From Tannerellaceae bacterium (GTDB lineage Bacteria > Bacteroidota > Bacteroidia > Bacteroidales > Tannerellaceae), in contig JAITVG010000101.1 in assembly GCA_031285925.1 (NCBI GenBank), positions 1 to 35,557 of the forward strand: DNA of 35,557 nt, written 5' to 3'. Position 1 is the stretch's first letter, and every line of letters starts with the position of its first letter. The translations under genes and the position numbers were made by a program. Below are positions 18,949 through 27,260 of this stretch, one piece after another. The notes under the pieces were generated by a model, which was given only the letters and a program-made list of their open reading frames with translations, had not been told where the DNA came from and searched no databases.

Positions 18949-19041
18949 CGTGCTACCTATAGTACGGCGCCGTTGTATAGGTACTACGCGCTCGTACTAT
19001 ATATAGAAACACTTTTTCACATTTCGTAATGTGCTGTGTGT
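18949..19041. repeat. Palindromic intergenic repeat, copy B (inverted partner of 7183-7275)
   Basis: The reverse complement of 7183-7275 with about 5 differences in 93. It keeps the CGGCGCCG-centred near-palindrome (18950-18987) and the CACATT..AATGTG stem. The hexamer GCGCTC of one copy appears as its reverse complement GAGCGC in the aligned other copy. It lies in the 380-bp gap between GH43 and the toxin gene, about 115 bp upstream of the toxin start. The rest of that gap is AT-rich with promoter boxes at each end. Confidence 0.85.
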
Positions 19042-19123
19042 TAAGCTGGCTGAGATATTGTCCCCTTTTCGGGGAACTGCAAAGAAAAAGTGAGATTTTT
19101 TTTTGAGAAAAGTTGCATGAATG

Positions 19124-19154
19124 TTGTATAATTATATAACTGCGCTTATATTTG
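19124..19154 (+). promoter_or_regulatory. Promoter of the TA-HTCS gene string
   Basis: TTG at 19124-19126 and TATATTTG at 19147-19154 with a 20-bp spacer form a good Bacteroidetes -33/-7 pair. The -7 box ends 4 bp before the toxin ATG, so the transcript would start at or next to the start codon. Confidence 0.55.
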
Positions 19155-19158
19155 CTCC

Positions 19159-19490
19159 ATGAGAAAGATAATAGCTTACAAAGGGTACTTTTCTGACTTT
19201 ATGTCTAAATTGCAAGAGCATGAAAGAAAAAAATATCAAAAGCATTACTGCTATTTGAAACAGAAGACAAGATTCCGGCTCACTATATTAGCTTTATAAG
19301 AGACGGAGTATATGAGTATCGCGTAAACTATGGGAGCAATGAATTTAGAATATTATTTATATACGACGGAAATGACATAGTGATTCTATTCAACGGCTTT
19401 AGAAAGAAAACACAGAAAACTCCTAATAACGAAATCGAAAAAGCGATAAAATTAAAAGCAGAATACAATGGAACTAAAAGAAATCAGTAA
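19159..19490 (+). pseudogene. HigB/RelE-type toxin gene with a -1 frameshift at an A7 run
   Basis: The gene starts ATG at 19159 and reads MRKIIAYKGYFSDFMSKLQEHERKK, then hits TAA at 19297. One frame back, from 19233, it continues ISKALLLFETEDKIPAH, then FIRDGVYEYRVNYGSNEFRI, then VILFNGFRKKTQKTPNNEIEKAIK, to TAA at 19488-19490. That combined protein of about 110 residues is a standard Bacteroidetes RelE/HigB-family mRNA-interferase toxin (phage-derived Gp49-like). The switch lies in AGA-AAA-AAA (A run 19227-19233), a correctly phased A AAA AAA slippery heptamer. It is either a one-base loss that kills the toxin, a phase-variable tract or programmed -1 frameshifting. The reading frame overlaps the antitoxin start by 23 bp. 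It was missed by the ORF track. Confidence 0.8.
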
Positions 19491-19773
19491 GGATGTTTAC
19501 GATGTAAGCGGATACCTTGCAAAAGAATTTGGAGAGATCGGATCTCCTGAGCGGGAAGAATCCACGAAAAAGGCATGGGAAGAGTACAATGCTCAAATAT
19601 TATTGGATGCCCGTAAAAATGCCAGACTAACACAAGAGGAACTGGCTAAACGTATAGGAGTAGACAAAGGATACATTTCAAGAATAGAAAGAGGAATTAT
19701 CGTTCCTACTGTATCTACATTATACCGCATTGCATCAGCTATGGGATTGACCGTAGAATTACGTCCGATGTGA
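19468..19773 (+). CDS. XRE-family antitoxin (HigA-like)
   Basis: A 101-residue protein with an XRE/Cro-type helix-turn-helix at about residues 42-97 (ARKNARLTQEELAKRIGVDKGYISRIERGIIVPTVSTLYRIASAMG). The toxin-first order, the 23-bp overlap with the toxin frame and the size match HigBA-type toxin-antitoxin pairs, in which the antitoxin also represses its own promoter. The ATG at 19468 is the only start that keeps the full N-terminal region (MELKEISKDVYDVSG). Unusually, the stop is followed after TAA by the ATG of the HTCS at 19777, so the antitoxin and the PUL sensor probably share a transcript. Autoregulation by this protein would then touch HTCS expression; this is inference. Confidence 0.88.
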   Translation: MELKEISKDVYDVSGYLAKEFGEIGSPEREESTKKAWEEYNAQILLDARKNARLTQEELAKRIGVDKGYISRIERGIIVPTVSTLYRIASAMGLTVELRPM

Positions 19774-19776
19774 TAA

Positions 19777-22700
19777 ATGATACGATTAATCCTTACATTA
19801 TCGGCCTTCTGTTGCTTCGCCATTCTCTCCGGCGCAAACGAATTTGCGTTCAAGCACTTGGAAATAAACGACGGGCTTTCCAACAGCCAGATCAATTATA
19901 TCACCAAAGATTCGCGCGGCTTCATGTGGTTCTCCACCTCCTACGGGCTTAACCGCTACGACGGCTATGTATTCAAAGTCTTTACCCGCAACAGCAACGA
20001 CCCTCATTCACTGCCCGATAATTATGTACACGACGTGCAGGAAGATGCCGACGGATTGCTTTGGATACGCACGGAAAATGCGGGATATGTCTGTTATGAT
20101 CCGCAGAAGGAAACATTCCGGCCGGCAGGGCCTCTGTTGGAAGAGAAATACGGAATTCCGGATGCACCCGGGCGGATGTACGTGGACAAGGGAAAAAACA
20201 TCTGGTCGTATGCCTATAACGGAACACATTGCTACGATATAAAGGAAAAGAAACTTCACTTCTATCCGGCTGAAGAGGTGTATAAGGAACAGGGCGTAAG
20301 CCTTCTCGCTTTTGAGGAAGATGAAAATGCCGTCGTGCTGCTCTATTCCAACGGTTATTTCGAGTTGATAAGCCGGAAGACGAAAGAAATAACGCACCGC
20401 AACCGGACGCTTGTCAATACCGCGAGCGTTGAACACCGGAAATACGGAATACTCGTCGATGCGGACGGCGACTATTGGCTGTATGGTGATAATGAAGTGT
20501 GGCTCTACTCCGTCGGCGAAGACAAATGGCAACAGGTCAGCACCCGGAAAGACTCCCCCTACGTACTCTCTTCCGGAAGCAACGTGAACGCAATAAAAAA
20601 GGATGCGGAAAACCGGATATGGATAGCCATGGATCACGGAGGCATCAACATCGTCGATAAAAACCTGCACACAGTAAGGCTTCTTCAAAACGACGTATTC
20701 AACGAAAGCAGCATTTTGCAGAACAGCATAAATGCACTCTACTGCGACGAAACCGGCGGAATGTGGGTGGGCTACTACAAGAGAGGGATTTCCTATTACA
20801 ACGAAAGCATATTCAAGTTTCGCACCGACTACCTGTCCGAATTCAACCGGATCGGGAATTTCACATCCGATGTGAATACGATTGTTGAAGACAAGCAGGC
20901 CAACCTGTGGGTAGGAACCAGCAGCGGCCTTGTATTCATCAACCGTGAAACCGATGAACGGAAGATATACCGCCACGAATCAACCGGAAATTCCCTGTCG
21001 GGAGATGTAGTGGTAAGCGTGCTGAAAGCGAAAGACGGGAAAACGTGGATAGGCACTTTCCTCAACGGGCTTAATGCTTTCGACGGACAGACTTTCACCC
21101 GGTACAGGCATCAACCGGACAATGCCAATTCCTTGAGCCACGACAATGTATGGGCACTGGCCGAGGGCGACGACGGATATATCTGGATAGGCACGCACGG
21201 AGGCGGACTGCAGGGACTCGACCCGCGCACGGGGAAGTTCACTACCTGTTCCAAGCCGGGTACGGGATATGACACGGAGTATATAACATCCGTTTTCGTA
21301 GGGCGCGACGCAAACATATACATGGCCACGACCAACGGCATAACCGTCTATTCGTCGGCGACCGGTACATTCGAGAAATGGCTTACAAATAAAAAGGGGA
21401 CGCAAAGTTTTTTGCATCCGAGGCTGAATGAAATATATGAGGATAGCCGGGGGCTGCTTTGGGCTGCTACGGCCGAAGGGCTTAATGTGTACGACCGCAG
21501 ACGGGATGAAATCACTGTGCCCGTGAAAGAGCCGCCTCTGGGAAATGAAATCATTCAGGCCATCATAGAGGATAACGATAAAAACATGTGGGTAACTACA
21601 ACCAGCGGCATATTCAACCTCGTGGTAAACATTGATCCGAAAACGGGGATGTATACTTACGCCTGCCATCGCTATGGTGAATTGGACGGCTTGCGAGGGC
21701 AGCAGTTCAACGCGCGTGCCATAGTCAAGACCTTCCGGGGGGAAATCATATCGGGAGGTATCCGGGGAATAAACTTTTTCGATCCCGCCGGATTAAAATA
21801 CAACAGCAACGCTCCCAAAATAGAATTTACGGGATTGCAACTGTTCAACCGGGAGGTTAAGATAGACGGCGTATATAACGGAAACCGCATCTTAACCCGG
21901 CCACTTAACTATACAGAGTGTATCCGCCTGAAATACAAGCAAAATGTGTTTTCCGTTTTCTTCTCGGCAATGAATTATGTGTTGCCGGAAAAGACCGGAT
22001 ACATGTATATGCTCGAAGGATTTAATCACGATTGGCTTACTACGAATAATAACAACCTGACATATACCAATCTGTCGGCAGGAGAATACGTGCTGAAGGT
22101 GAAGGCTATCAATAGCGACGGTTTCAGCAGCCGGGAAACATCCGAACTCAAGATCATCATCGAACCTCCTTTCTGGGCATCGCCTGTTGCATACGTATTG
22201 TACTTCTTCCTCATAGTCGGCATATTCTTTTTAGTACGCAGGGAAATACTGCACAACGAACGACAAAAGTACCAGCTGGCACAGATCAGGCAGGAAGCTC
22301 AACAAAAGCATGATATCGACGATGTGAAGCTGCGCTTCTTCACCAATATCAGCCATGAGTTGCGCACTCCGCTCACGCTGATTATCTCTCCGCTGGAGAA
22401 TGTGATAAGCCGGATTGCAGACGACGACCAAAAAAACAAGTTGGAGATGGTACACCGCAATGCCCTGCGGTTGCTCGATATGGTTAATCAGCTGCTCGAC
22501 TTCAGGAAGAGCGACGTGAAAGGGCATCGCTTCAATTCGTCGCAGGGAGATATTGTTGATTTCATCCGTAAGGTCAGCTATTCGTTCAATGAATACTCGG
22601 AAAAGAAGAATGTGCGCTTTTTCTTCTTCTCGGCAGTCGAGGAAATGTTTATGGCATTTGATGAAGACAAGATGGGCAAGATTATAATGAACCTGTTGTC

Positions 22701-23889
22701 CAATGCCTTTAAGTTTACCCTTGACGGCGGCAGGGTAGACGTTTCGCTGGATTGCCTGCCGGCTACGGAAGAACAGCCGGAACTGTTTGAAATTAAGATT
22801 TCGGATACAGGCGTAGGCATTAAAGACGAAGACAAAGCACTCATATTCGAACGCTTTTATCAGGCTCAACAGAAAGGAGGGCAGAAAACAGGCGGCAGCG
22901 GCATCGGGCTGCATTTGGTGAAAGAATTTGTTTCCCTGCACAACGGTTCTGTTACCGTGCTCGACAACGTGAGCAAGGGGAGTGTGTTTATAATCACACT
23001 TCCGATAGTTCGCGCACAGACGGCACAGGAACAGGAAGCCAAAGCGATACCGGAAGGCACGGAAGCACCTGTGGAGATGCCTTCGGCCGACGATGTTCCG
23101 ACCGGTAATGCCGCTGACAGGGAGAAGGAATTGCCGATTGTCCTTATTGTCGATGACAATGAAGATTTTCGTCATTTCATGCGCGACAGTTTAAATTCGG
23201 AATACAGGGTGGAAGTTGCCGCAGACGGCGCGAAAGCATGGGCGATAATCCCGGAACTGCAACCGGATGTTATCGTAAGCGATGTGATGATGCCGGAAAT
23301 GGACGGGAATGAGTTGGCCAAATTAGTGAAGACGGACATACGCACCTCACACATCCCCTTGATCCTGCTAACCGCCCGTTCGGCTAAAGAGCATCAACTG
23401 GAAGGATTGGAAAGCGGAGCGGATGATTACATCACCAAGCCGTTTGAATTTAATATATTGAGTTTACGCATTAAAAGGCTGCTGAAGCTCCGCCAAAAGC
23501 GGCAGGAGAATTTTAATCCGCGGATGGAGATTGCTCCCGCTGAAATAACAATCACTTCACTGGACGAGAAGTTGATACGGAAAGCCATCCGCTACGTGGA
23601 AGACAATATCGACAGAAGCGAACTTTCGGTGGAAGAACTTAGCAGCGAACTGAATATGAGTCGGGCGCATCTGTATAAAAAAATTCTATCCATCACGGGA
23701 AAAACACCGATAGAGTTCATACGTGTCATCCGGCTGAAGCGTGCCGCACAGTTTCTGCGTGAAAGCCAGCAAACGGTGTCCGAAATTGCTTATCAGACCG
23801 GGTTCAGCAATCCGAAGTTCTTTAGGAAATACTTCAAGGAAGAGTTTGGTATTCTGCCTTCCGAGTATCAGGACAAAAAGGGGAAATAG
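19777..23889 (+). CDS. Hybrid two-component system (HTCS) sensor-regulator of the PUL
   Basis: One-protein sensor, kinase and activator, 1370 residues. Signal peptide to about residue 20. Periplasmic two-bladed-propeller sensor with repeated Reg_prop motifs (FMWFSTSYGLNRYDG, NLWVGTSSGLVFINR, YIWIGTHGGGLQGLD) to about 690, then a Y_Y_Y domain (MYMLEGFNHDWLTTNNN) to about 795. Membrane helix at about 802-825 (VAYVLYFFLIVGIFFLV). Histidine kinase with phospho-His near 860 (NISHELRTPL), N-box (NLLSNAFKFT) and G-boxes (DTGVGIKDED, GGSGIGLHLV). Receiver domain with phospho-Asp near 1169 (IVSDVMMPEMDG). C-terminal AraC-type DNA-binding domain (about 1270-1365). All key residues are present. The start lies 3 bp after the antitoxin stop. 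It probably activates the flanking GH genes and possibly susCD on sensing an oligosaccharide. Confidence 0.96.
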   Translation: MIRLILTLSAFCCFAILSGANEFAFKHLEINDGLSNSQINYITKDSRGFMWFSTSYGLNRYDGYVFKVFTRNSNDPHSLPDNYVHDVQEDADGLLWIRTENAGYVCYDPQKETFRPAGPLLEEKYGIPDAPGRMYVDKGKNIWSYAYNGTHCYDIKEKKLHFYPAEEVYKEQGVSLLAFEEDENAVVLLYSNGYFELISRKTKEITHRNRTLVNTASVEHRKYGILVDADGDYWLYGDNEVWLYSVGEDKWQQVSTRKDSPYVLSSGSNVNAIKKDAENRIWIAMDHGGINIVDKNLHTVRLLQNDVFNESSILQNSINALYCDETGGMWVGYYKRGISYYNESIFKFRTDYLSEFNRIGNFTSDVNTIVEDKQANLWVGTSSGLVFINRETDERKIYRHESTGNSLSGDVVVSVLKAKDGKTWIGTFLNGLNAFDGQTFTRYRHQPDNANSLSHDNVWALAEGDDGYIWIGTHGGGLQGLDPRTGKFTTCSKPGTGYDTEYITSVFVGRDANIYMATTNGITVYSSATGTFEKWLTNKKGTQSFLHPRLNEIYEDSRGLLWAATAEGLNVYDRRRDEITVPVKEPPLGNEIIQAIIEDNDKNMWVTTTSGIFNLVVNIDPKTGMYTYACHRYGELDGLRGQQFNARAIVKTFRGEIISGGIRGINFFDPAGLKYNSNAPKIEFTGLQLFNREVKIDGVYNGNRILTRPLNYTECIRLKYKQNVFSVFFSAMNYVLPEKTGYMYMLEGFNHDWLTTNNNNLTYTNLSAGEYVLKVKAINSDGFSSRETSELKIIIEPPFWASPVAYVLYFFLIVGIFFLVRREILHNERQKYQLAQIRQEAQQKHDIDDVKLRFFTNISHELRTPLTLIISPLENVISRIADDDQKNKLEMVHRNALRLLDMVNQLLDFRKSDVKGHRFNSSQGDIVDFIRKVSYSFNEYSEKKNVRFFFFSAVEEMFMAFDEDKMGKIIMNLLSNAFKFTLDGGRVDVSLDCLPATEEQPELFEIKISDTGVGIKDEDKALIFERFYQAQQKGGQKTGGSGIGLHLVKEFVSLHNGSVTVLDNVSKGSVFIITLPIVRAQTAQEQEAKAIPEGTEAPVEMPSADDVPTGNAADREKELPIVLIVDDNEDFRHFMRDSLNSEYRVEVAADGAKAWAIIPELQPDVIVSDVMMPEMDGNELAKLVKTDIRTSHIPLILLTARSAKEHQLEGLESGADDYITKPFEFNILSLRIKRLLKLRQKRQENFNPRMEIAPAEITITSLDEKLIRKAIRYVEDNIDRSELSVEELSSELNMSRAHLYKKILSITGKTPIEFIRVIRLKRAAQFLRESQQTVSEIAYQTGFSNPKFFRKYFKEEFGILPSEYQDKKGK

Positions 23890-23901
23890 AATACCGCCCG
23901 G

Positions 23902-23925
23902 GGGGATATTTAACGAAATACTCCC
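23902..23925. promoter_or_regulatory. GGGGATATTT-N4-AAATACTCCC inverted motif upstream of GH31
   Basis: Imperfect inverted repeat with arms agreeing at 8 of 10 positions, 119 bp before the GH31 ATG and just after the HTCS stop. It is closely similar to 6141-6165 upstream of araC, including the following TA. It is a candidate binding site for the HTCS or AraC protein. Confidence 0.5.
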
Positions 23926-24043
23926 TAAACTAAAAACATTGCTATCGCCCCCTGTCCCGCTTACGCAACAAAACATATCCTTTACTTTCCGTTTGTTTCC
24001 CGAATTTTGCGGCATAAATATCAATTGACAAATAGCAAAATTT

Positions 24044-26917
24044 ATGAGAAACCTGAAACACAGCCTGTGGATGCTTGTATGTCTGTTCTTGTTTTCGTGC
24101 GTAAAGGAAAGTTACGAGAAAACACCGGACGGCATCATCATCAACCTGCAACAAGAGCAGTCTTCCGACACGAGAAAAATCAGATTACAAGTGATTAACG
24201 ACAAGGTAATCCGCATTTCGGCCACACCCGGAAAGCAATTCTCGAAAGAGAAAAGCCTCATAATCGTGCCGCAGCCGGAAGCCCCCAAGTTATTCGCAGT
24301 AGAAGAAACAGAGCGACAGATCATCCTCACTACGGCAGCCTTGCAAGTGATCGCAGACCGTACTACCGGCGAAGTGGTATTTACCGATAAGAACGGGAAT
24401 GCCATTCTGCGCGAAAACGAAGGAGGAGGGAAGGCCTTCACACCCGTCACCGTGGATGGGACGAAAGGATATGCCCTGCGGCAGGTATTCGAATCGCCGG
24501 CAGATGAAGCTTTTTACGGATTGGGACAGCATCAGGCCGATGAATTTAATTATAAGGGGAGGAACGAAACCCTGTTGCAGTACAACACCAAAGTATCCGT
24601 CCCCTTTATCCTCTCCAATAAGAATTACGGCATCCTCTGGGATAACTATTCGCTGAGCCGTTTCGGCGATCCGCGCGAATACGCCCAGCTGAACGAGAAC
24701 TTTAAGCTGTTCGATGCCCAAGGAAAGGAGGGTGGACTGACTGCCGTATACACTCCCGTGTCAAAGGATATGGATCCGGTGGAACGTACGGAGAGCACGA
24801 TCTGTTATGAAGATATTCAGACCATAAAGAACCTGCCCGAAGGCTTCCCGCTGTCGGGTTCGTCTGTGGAGTATACCGGAGAAATCGAATCCAAAGAAAG
24901 CGGAACATATCGTTTTCACCTGTATTATGCCGGATATGTAAAGGTTTATGTGGATAATCAACTGATCGTACCCGAACGCTGGCGGACAGCATGGAATCCC
25001 AACAGTTACAAATTCACCCTCAACCTTGAGGCCGGCAAACGCGTACCTGTCCGCATGGAATGGAAGCCCGACGGCGGAGTGTCGTATCTGGGATTGCGCG
25101 CATTAAGCCCCGTGGACGAAGACGAACAGGGCAAACTCTCCATCACCGGCGAGATGGGCAACGAATTGGATTACTATTTTGTCTATGGAAACAGCATGGA
25201 CGAGGTAATCAGCGGTTATCGCACGCTTACCGGCAAAGCGCCGATCATGCCCAAGTGGGCTATGGGCTTTTGGCAAAGCCGCGAACGCTATAAAACGCAG
25301 AAGGAAATACTGGGGGCGCTGAAAGAATTTCGTACGCGCCGCATTCCGATCGACAACATCGTGCTCGACTGGAATTATTGGGAGGACGATGCCTGGGGGA
25401 GCCATGAATTTGAGAAATCGCGCTTCCCCGATCCCAAAGCAATGGTAGATTCCATCCATGCCATGCACGCGCAAATGATGATTTCCGTCTGGCCGAAGTT
25501 CTATGCCTCCACAGAACACTATAAAGAGTTCGACGAAAAAGGCTGGATGTACCGGCAAGCCGTGAAAGACAGTATCCGCGACTGGGTTGGCCCCGGCTAC
25601 ATCGGTTCTTTCTACGACGCCTATTCGGAAGGCGCCCGCAAGCTCTTCTGGCAACAGATGAAGGAACACCTCTATCCCCTGGGCATCGACGGCTGGTGGA
25701 TGGACGCAAGCGAACCGAACGTGCGCGACTGTACGGATATGGAATACCGCAAGGCATTGTGCGGCCCCACCGCCCTTGGCTCTTCAACGCAATACTTCAA
25801 CGCCTACGCCCTCATGAATGCACAGGCCATCTACGAAGGCCTTCGCGAAGCCGACCCCAACCGCCGCGTATTCCAGCTCACACGTTCGGGCTTCGCCGGA
25901 TTGCAACGCTATGCCACAGCCACATGGAGCGGCGACATCGGTACCCGCTGGGAGGACATGAGAGCACAGATTTCCGCCGGATTGAATTTCGCCATGAGCG
26001 GCATTCCCTACTGGACGATGGACATCGGCGGTTTTTGCGTGGAAAGCCGATACGTGAGGGCGCAAGCCGAATTTAATCGCACAGGCAAAGAAAACGAAGA
26101 CATGAAAGAATGGCGCGAACTCAACACGCGCTGGTATCAGTTCGGTGCATTCACACCGTTGTTTCGTGCGCACGGGCAGTTCCCCTTCCGCGAAGTGTAT
26201 AACATCGCTCCCGAAAGCCATCCGGCCTATAAATCCATCGTCGCATACACCCGCCTGCGCTACCGCATGATGCCCTACATTTATTCACTGGCCGGAAAGG
26301 CTTATTTCGATGATTACACCCTCATGCGCGCCCTAGTGATGGACTTCGGCAAGGACAGGCAGGTGGAAAACACGGGCGACCAGTTCATGTTCGGCGCTGC
26401 ACTTATGGTGTGCCCCGTCTACGAATACGGCGCACGCAGCCGTGAGGTCTATTTTCCAGCCACCACCGGCTGGTACGACTTTTATACCGGCGATTACATC
26501 CGGGGCGGACAAAGCCGCACGGTTGCCGCGCCCTACGAGCAGATCCCGCTCTACTTCCGCGAAGGCTCCATCGTTCCTTTAGGGGCGGAAATTGAATACG
26601 TCGATCAGAAGCAACCCGAACGCATCACCCTCTATGTCTACACCGGCAGCAACGGCACGTTTACACTCTACGAAGACGAGGGCGTGAACTACAACTACGA
26701 GAAAGGAAAATACAGCAAGATTCCGTTCCTCTACGACGAAGCATCGCGCACACTGCTTATCGGCAATCGCCAAGGTGAATATCCGGGTATGATTAAAAGC
26801 CGTACATTCAACGTCGTCTTTGTAGATAAAAACCATCCGAAGCCATTCGATGCGGACGCAAAAGGAATAGAAGTTTCATACAGCGGCAAGAAAGAAATCG
26901 TGCGCTGCGAGGCCTGA
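24044..26917 (+). CDS. GH31 alpha-xylosidase-type lipoprotein with PA14 insert
   Basis: Retaining exo-glycosidase that probably removes terminal alpha-1,6-xylose from xyloglucan oligosaccharides. The 957 residues and layout match Bacteroides xyloglucan-locus GH31 enzymes. A lipobox LFLFSC puts the acylated Cys at 19. An N-terminal beta-sandwich is interrupted by a PA14 domain (about 265-365; GTYRFHLYYAGYVKVYVDNQ), which in relatives helps bind longer oligosaccharides. The barrel begins near KAPIMPKWAMGFWQSRERYKT. The nucleophile is Asp554 (GWWMDASEPN) and the acid/base is Asp631 (WSGDIGTRWED). C-terminal beta domains follow (LYVYTGSNGTFTLYEDEG). It is transcribed separately, 154 bp after the HTCS, behind the shared GGGGAT/CTCCC motif. 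Alpha-glucosidase activity is possible but less likely. Confidence 0.93.
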   Translation: MRNLKHSLWMLVCLFLFSCVKESYEKTPDGIIINLQQEQSSDTRKIRLQVINDKVIRISATPGKQFSKEKSLIIVPQPEAPKLFAVEETERQIILTTAALQVIADRTTGEVVFTDKNGNAILRENEGGGKAFTPVTVDGTKGYALRQVFESPADEAFYGLGQHQADEFNYKGRNETLLQYNTKVSVPFILSNKNYGILWDNYSLSRFGDPREYAQLNENFKLFDAQGKEGGLTAVYTPVSKDMDPVERTESTICYEDIQTIKNLPEGFPLSGSSVEYTGEIESKESGTYRFHLYYAGYVKVYVDNQLIVPERWRTAWNPNSYKFTLNLEAGKRVPVRMEWKPDGGVSYLGLRALSPVDEDEQGKLSITGEMGNELDYYFVYGNSMDEVISGYRTLTGKAPIMPKWAMGFWQSRERYKTQKEILGALKEFRTRRIPIDNIVLDWNYWEDDAWGSHEFEKSRFPDPKAMVDSIHAMHAQMMISVWPKFYASTEHYKEFDEKGWMYRQAVKDSIRDWVGPGYIGSFYDAYSEGARKLFWQQMKEHLYPLGIDGWWMDASEPNVRDCTDMEYRKALCGPTALGSSTQYFNAYALMNAQAIYEGLREADPNRRVFQLTRSGFAGLQRYATATWSGDIGTRWEDMRAQISAGLNFAMSGIPYWTMDIGGFCVESRYVRAQAEFNRTGKENEDMKEWRELNTRWYQFGAFTPLFRAHGQFPFREVYNIAPESHPAYKSIVAYTRLRYRMMPYIYSLAGKAYFDDYTLMRALVMDFGKDRQVENTGDQFMFGAALMVCPVYEYGARSREVYFPATTGWYDFYTGDYIRGGQSRTVAAPYEQIPLYFREGSIVPLGAEIEYVDQKQPERITLYVYTGSNGTFTLYEDEGVNYNYEKGKYSKIPFLYDEASRTLLIGNRQGEYPGMIKSRTFNVVFVDKNHPKPFDADAKGIEVSYSGKKEIVRCEA

Positions 26918-26931
26918 CGAAGCAAGGGAGT

Positions 26932-26950
26932 AAACACAGAGGCACGGAGG
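26932..26950 (+). repeat. Short copy of the ACAGAGGCACGGAGG repeat
   Basis: AAACACAGAGGCACGGAGG matches the inner arm of the 14801-14953 element and the 31753-31836 copy. It lies 15 bp after the GH31 stop and lacks a second arm. The 343-bp GH31-M49 gap holds only this piece, the palindrome at 27032 and a promoter box. Confidence 0.65.
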
Positions 26951-27031
26951 GGCGAGCATTATTGCGGTATCGTTTTTTATTCGACGCGCTTATAAATCAC
27001 TATTTTGCTTGCTCGTTTATTTGGGCTTATA

Positions 27032-27205
27032 CCTGCATTATTCATACTAATCGAGTGAAAGTACCCGAACGAAGTGAGGGGGAGGTGGTTGGAGAGTGAG
27101 TTATCCAACCACCTCCCGGCTCGTACCTTGCCGTACTCCTTCTTATCCAAGGAGGAGAGCCTCGCGAAAGTGCCTTTCACTCGGTTTAGTATGAATAATA
27201 CAGGC
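27032..27205. repeat. Large palindromic repeat element (about 174 bp)
   Basis: The ends CCTG(C/T)ATTATTCATACTAA..GAGTGAAAG are inverted repeats: 27032-27061 pairs with the reverse complement of 27175-27204, with a few mismatches. Inside, GGGAGGTGGTTGGA (27080-27093) and TCCAACCACCTCCC (27104-27117) form a perfect 14-bp stem with a 10-base loop. No ORF of note. The nested-hairpin shape and intergenic position suggest a MITE-like or REP-like element, unrelated in sequence to the 14801 element. Confidence 0.75.
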
Positions 27206-27235
27206 TAAATGTTTTTTCAAAAACTACATAGAAAC

Positions 27236-27243
27236 TATATTTG
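27236..27243 (+). promoter_or_regulatory. Putative -7 box of the M49 gene
   Basis: TATATTTG matches TAnnTTTG, 17 bp before the ATG at 27261 and just outside the 27032-27205 palindrome. A T-rich stretch lies where the -33 element would be, without a clear TTG. Confidence 0.45.
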
Positions 27244-27260
27244 CAAATAAAACAAGAGAT

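Noticed and set aside
22231-23175. 314-aa minus-strand ORF opposite the HTCS kinase region
   Set aside because: Antisense of the kinase and receiver domains, which have all catalytic motifs intact.
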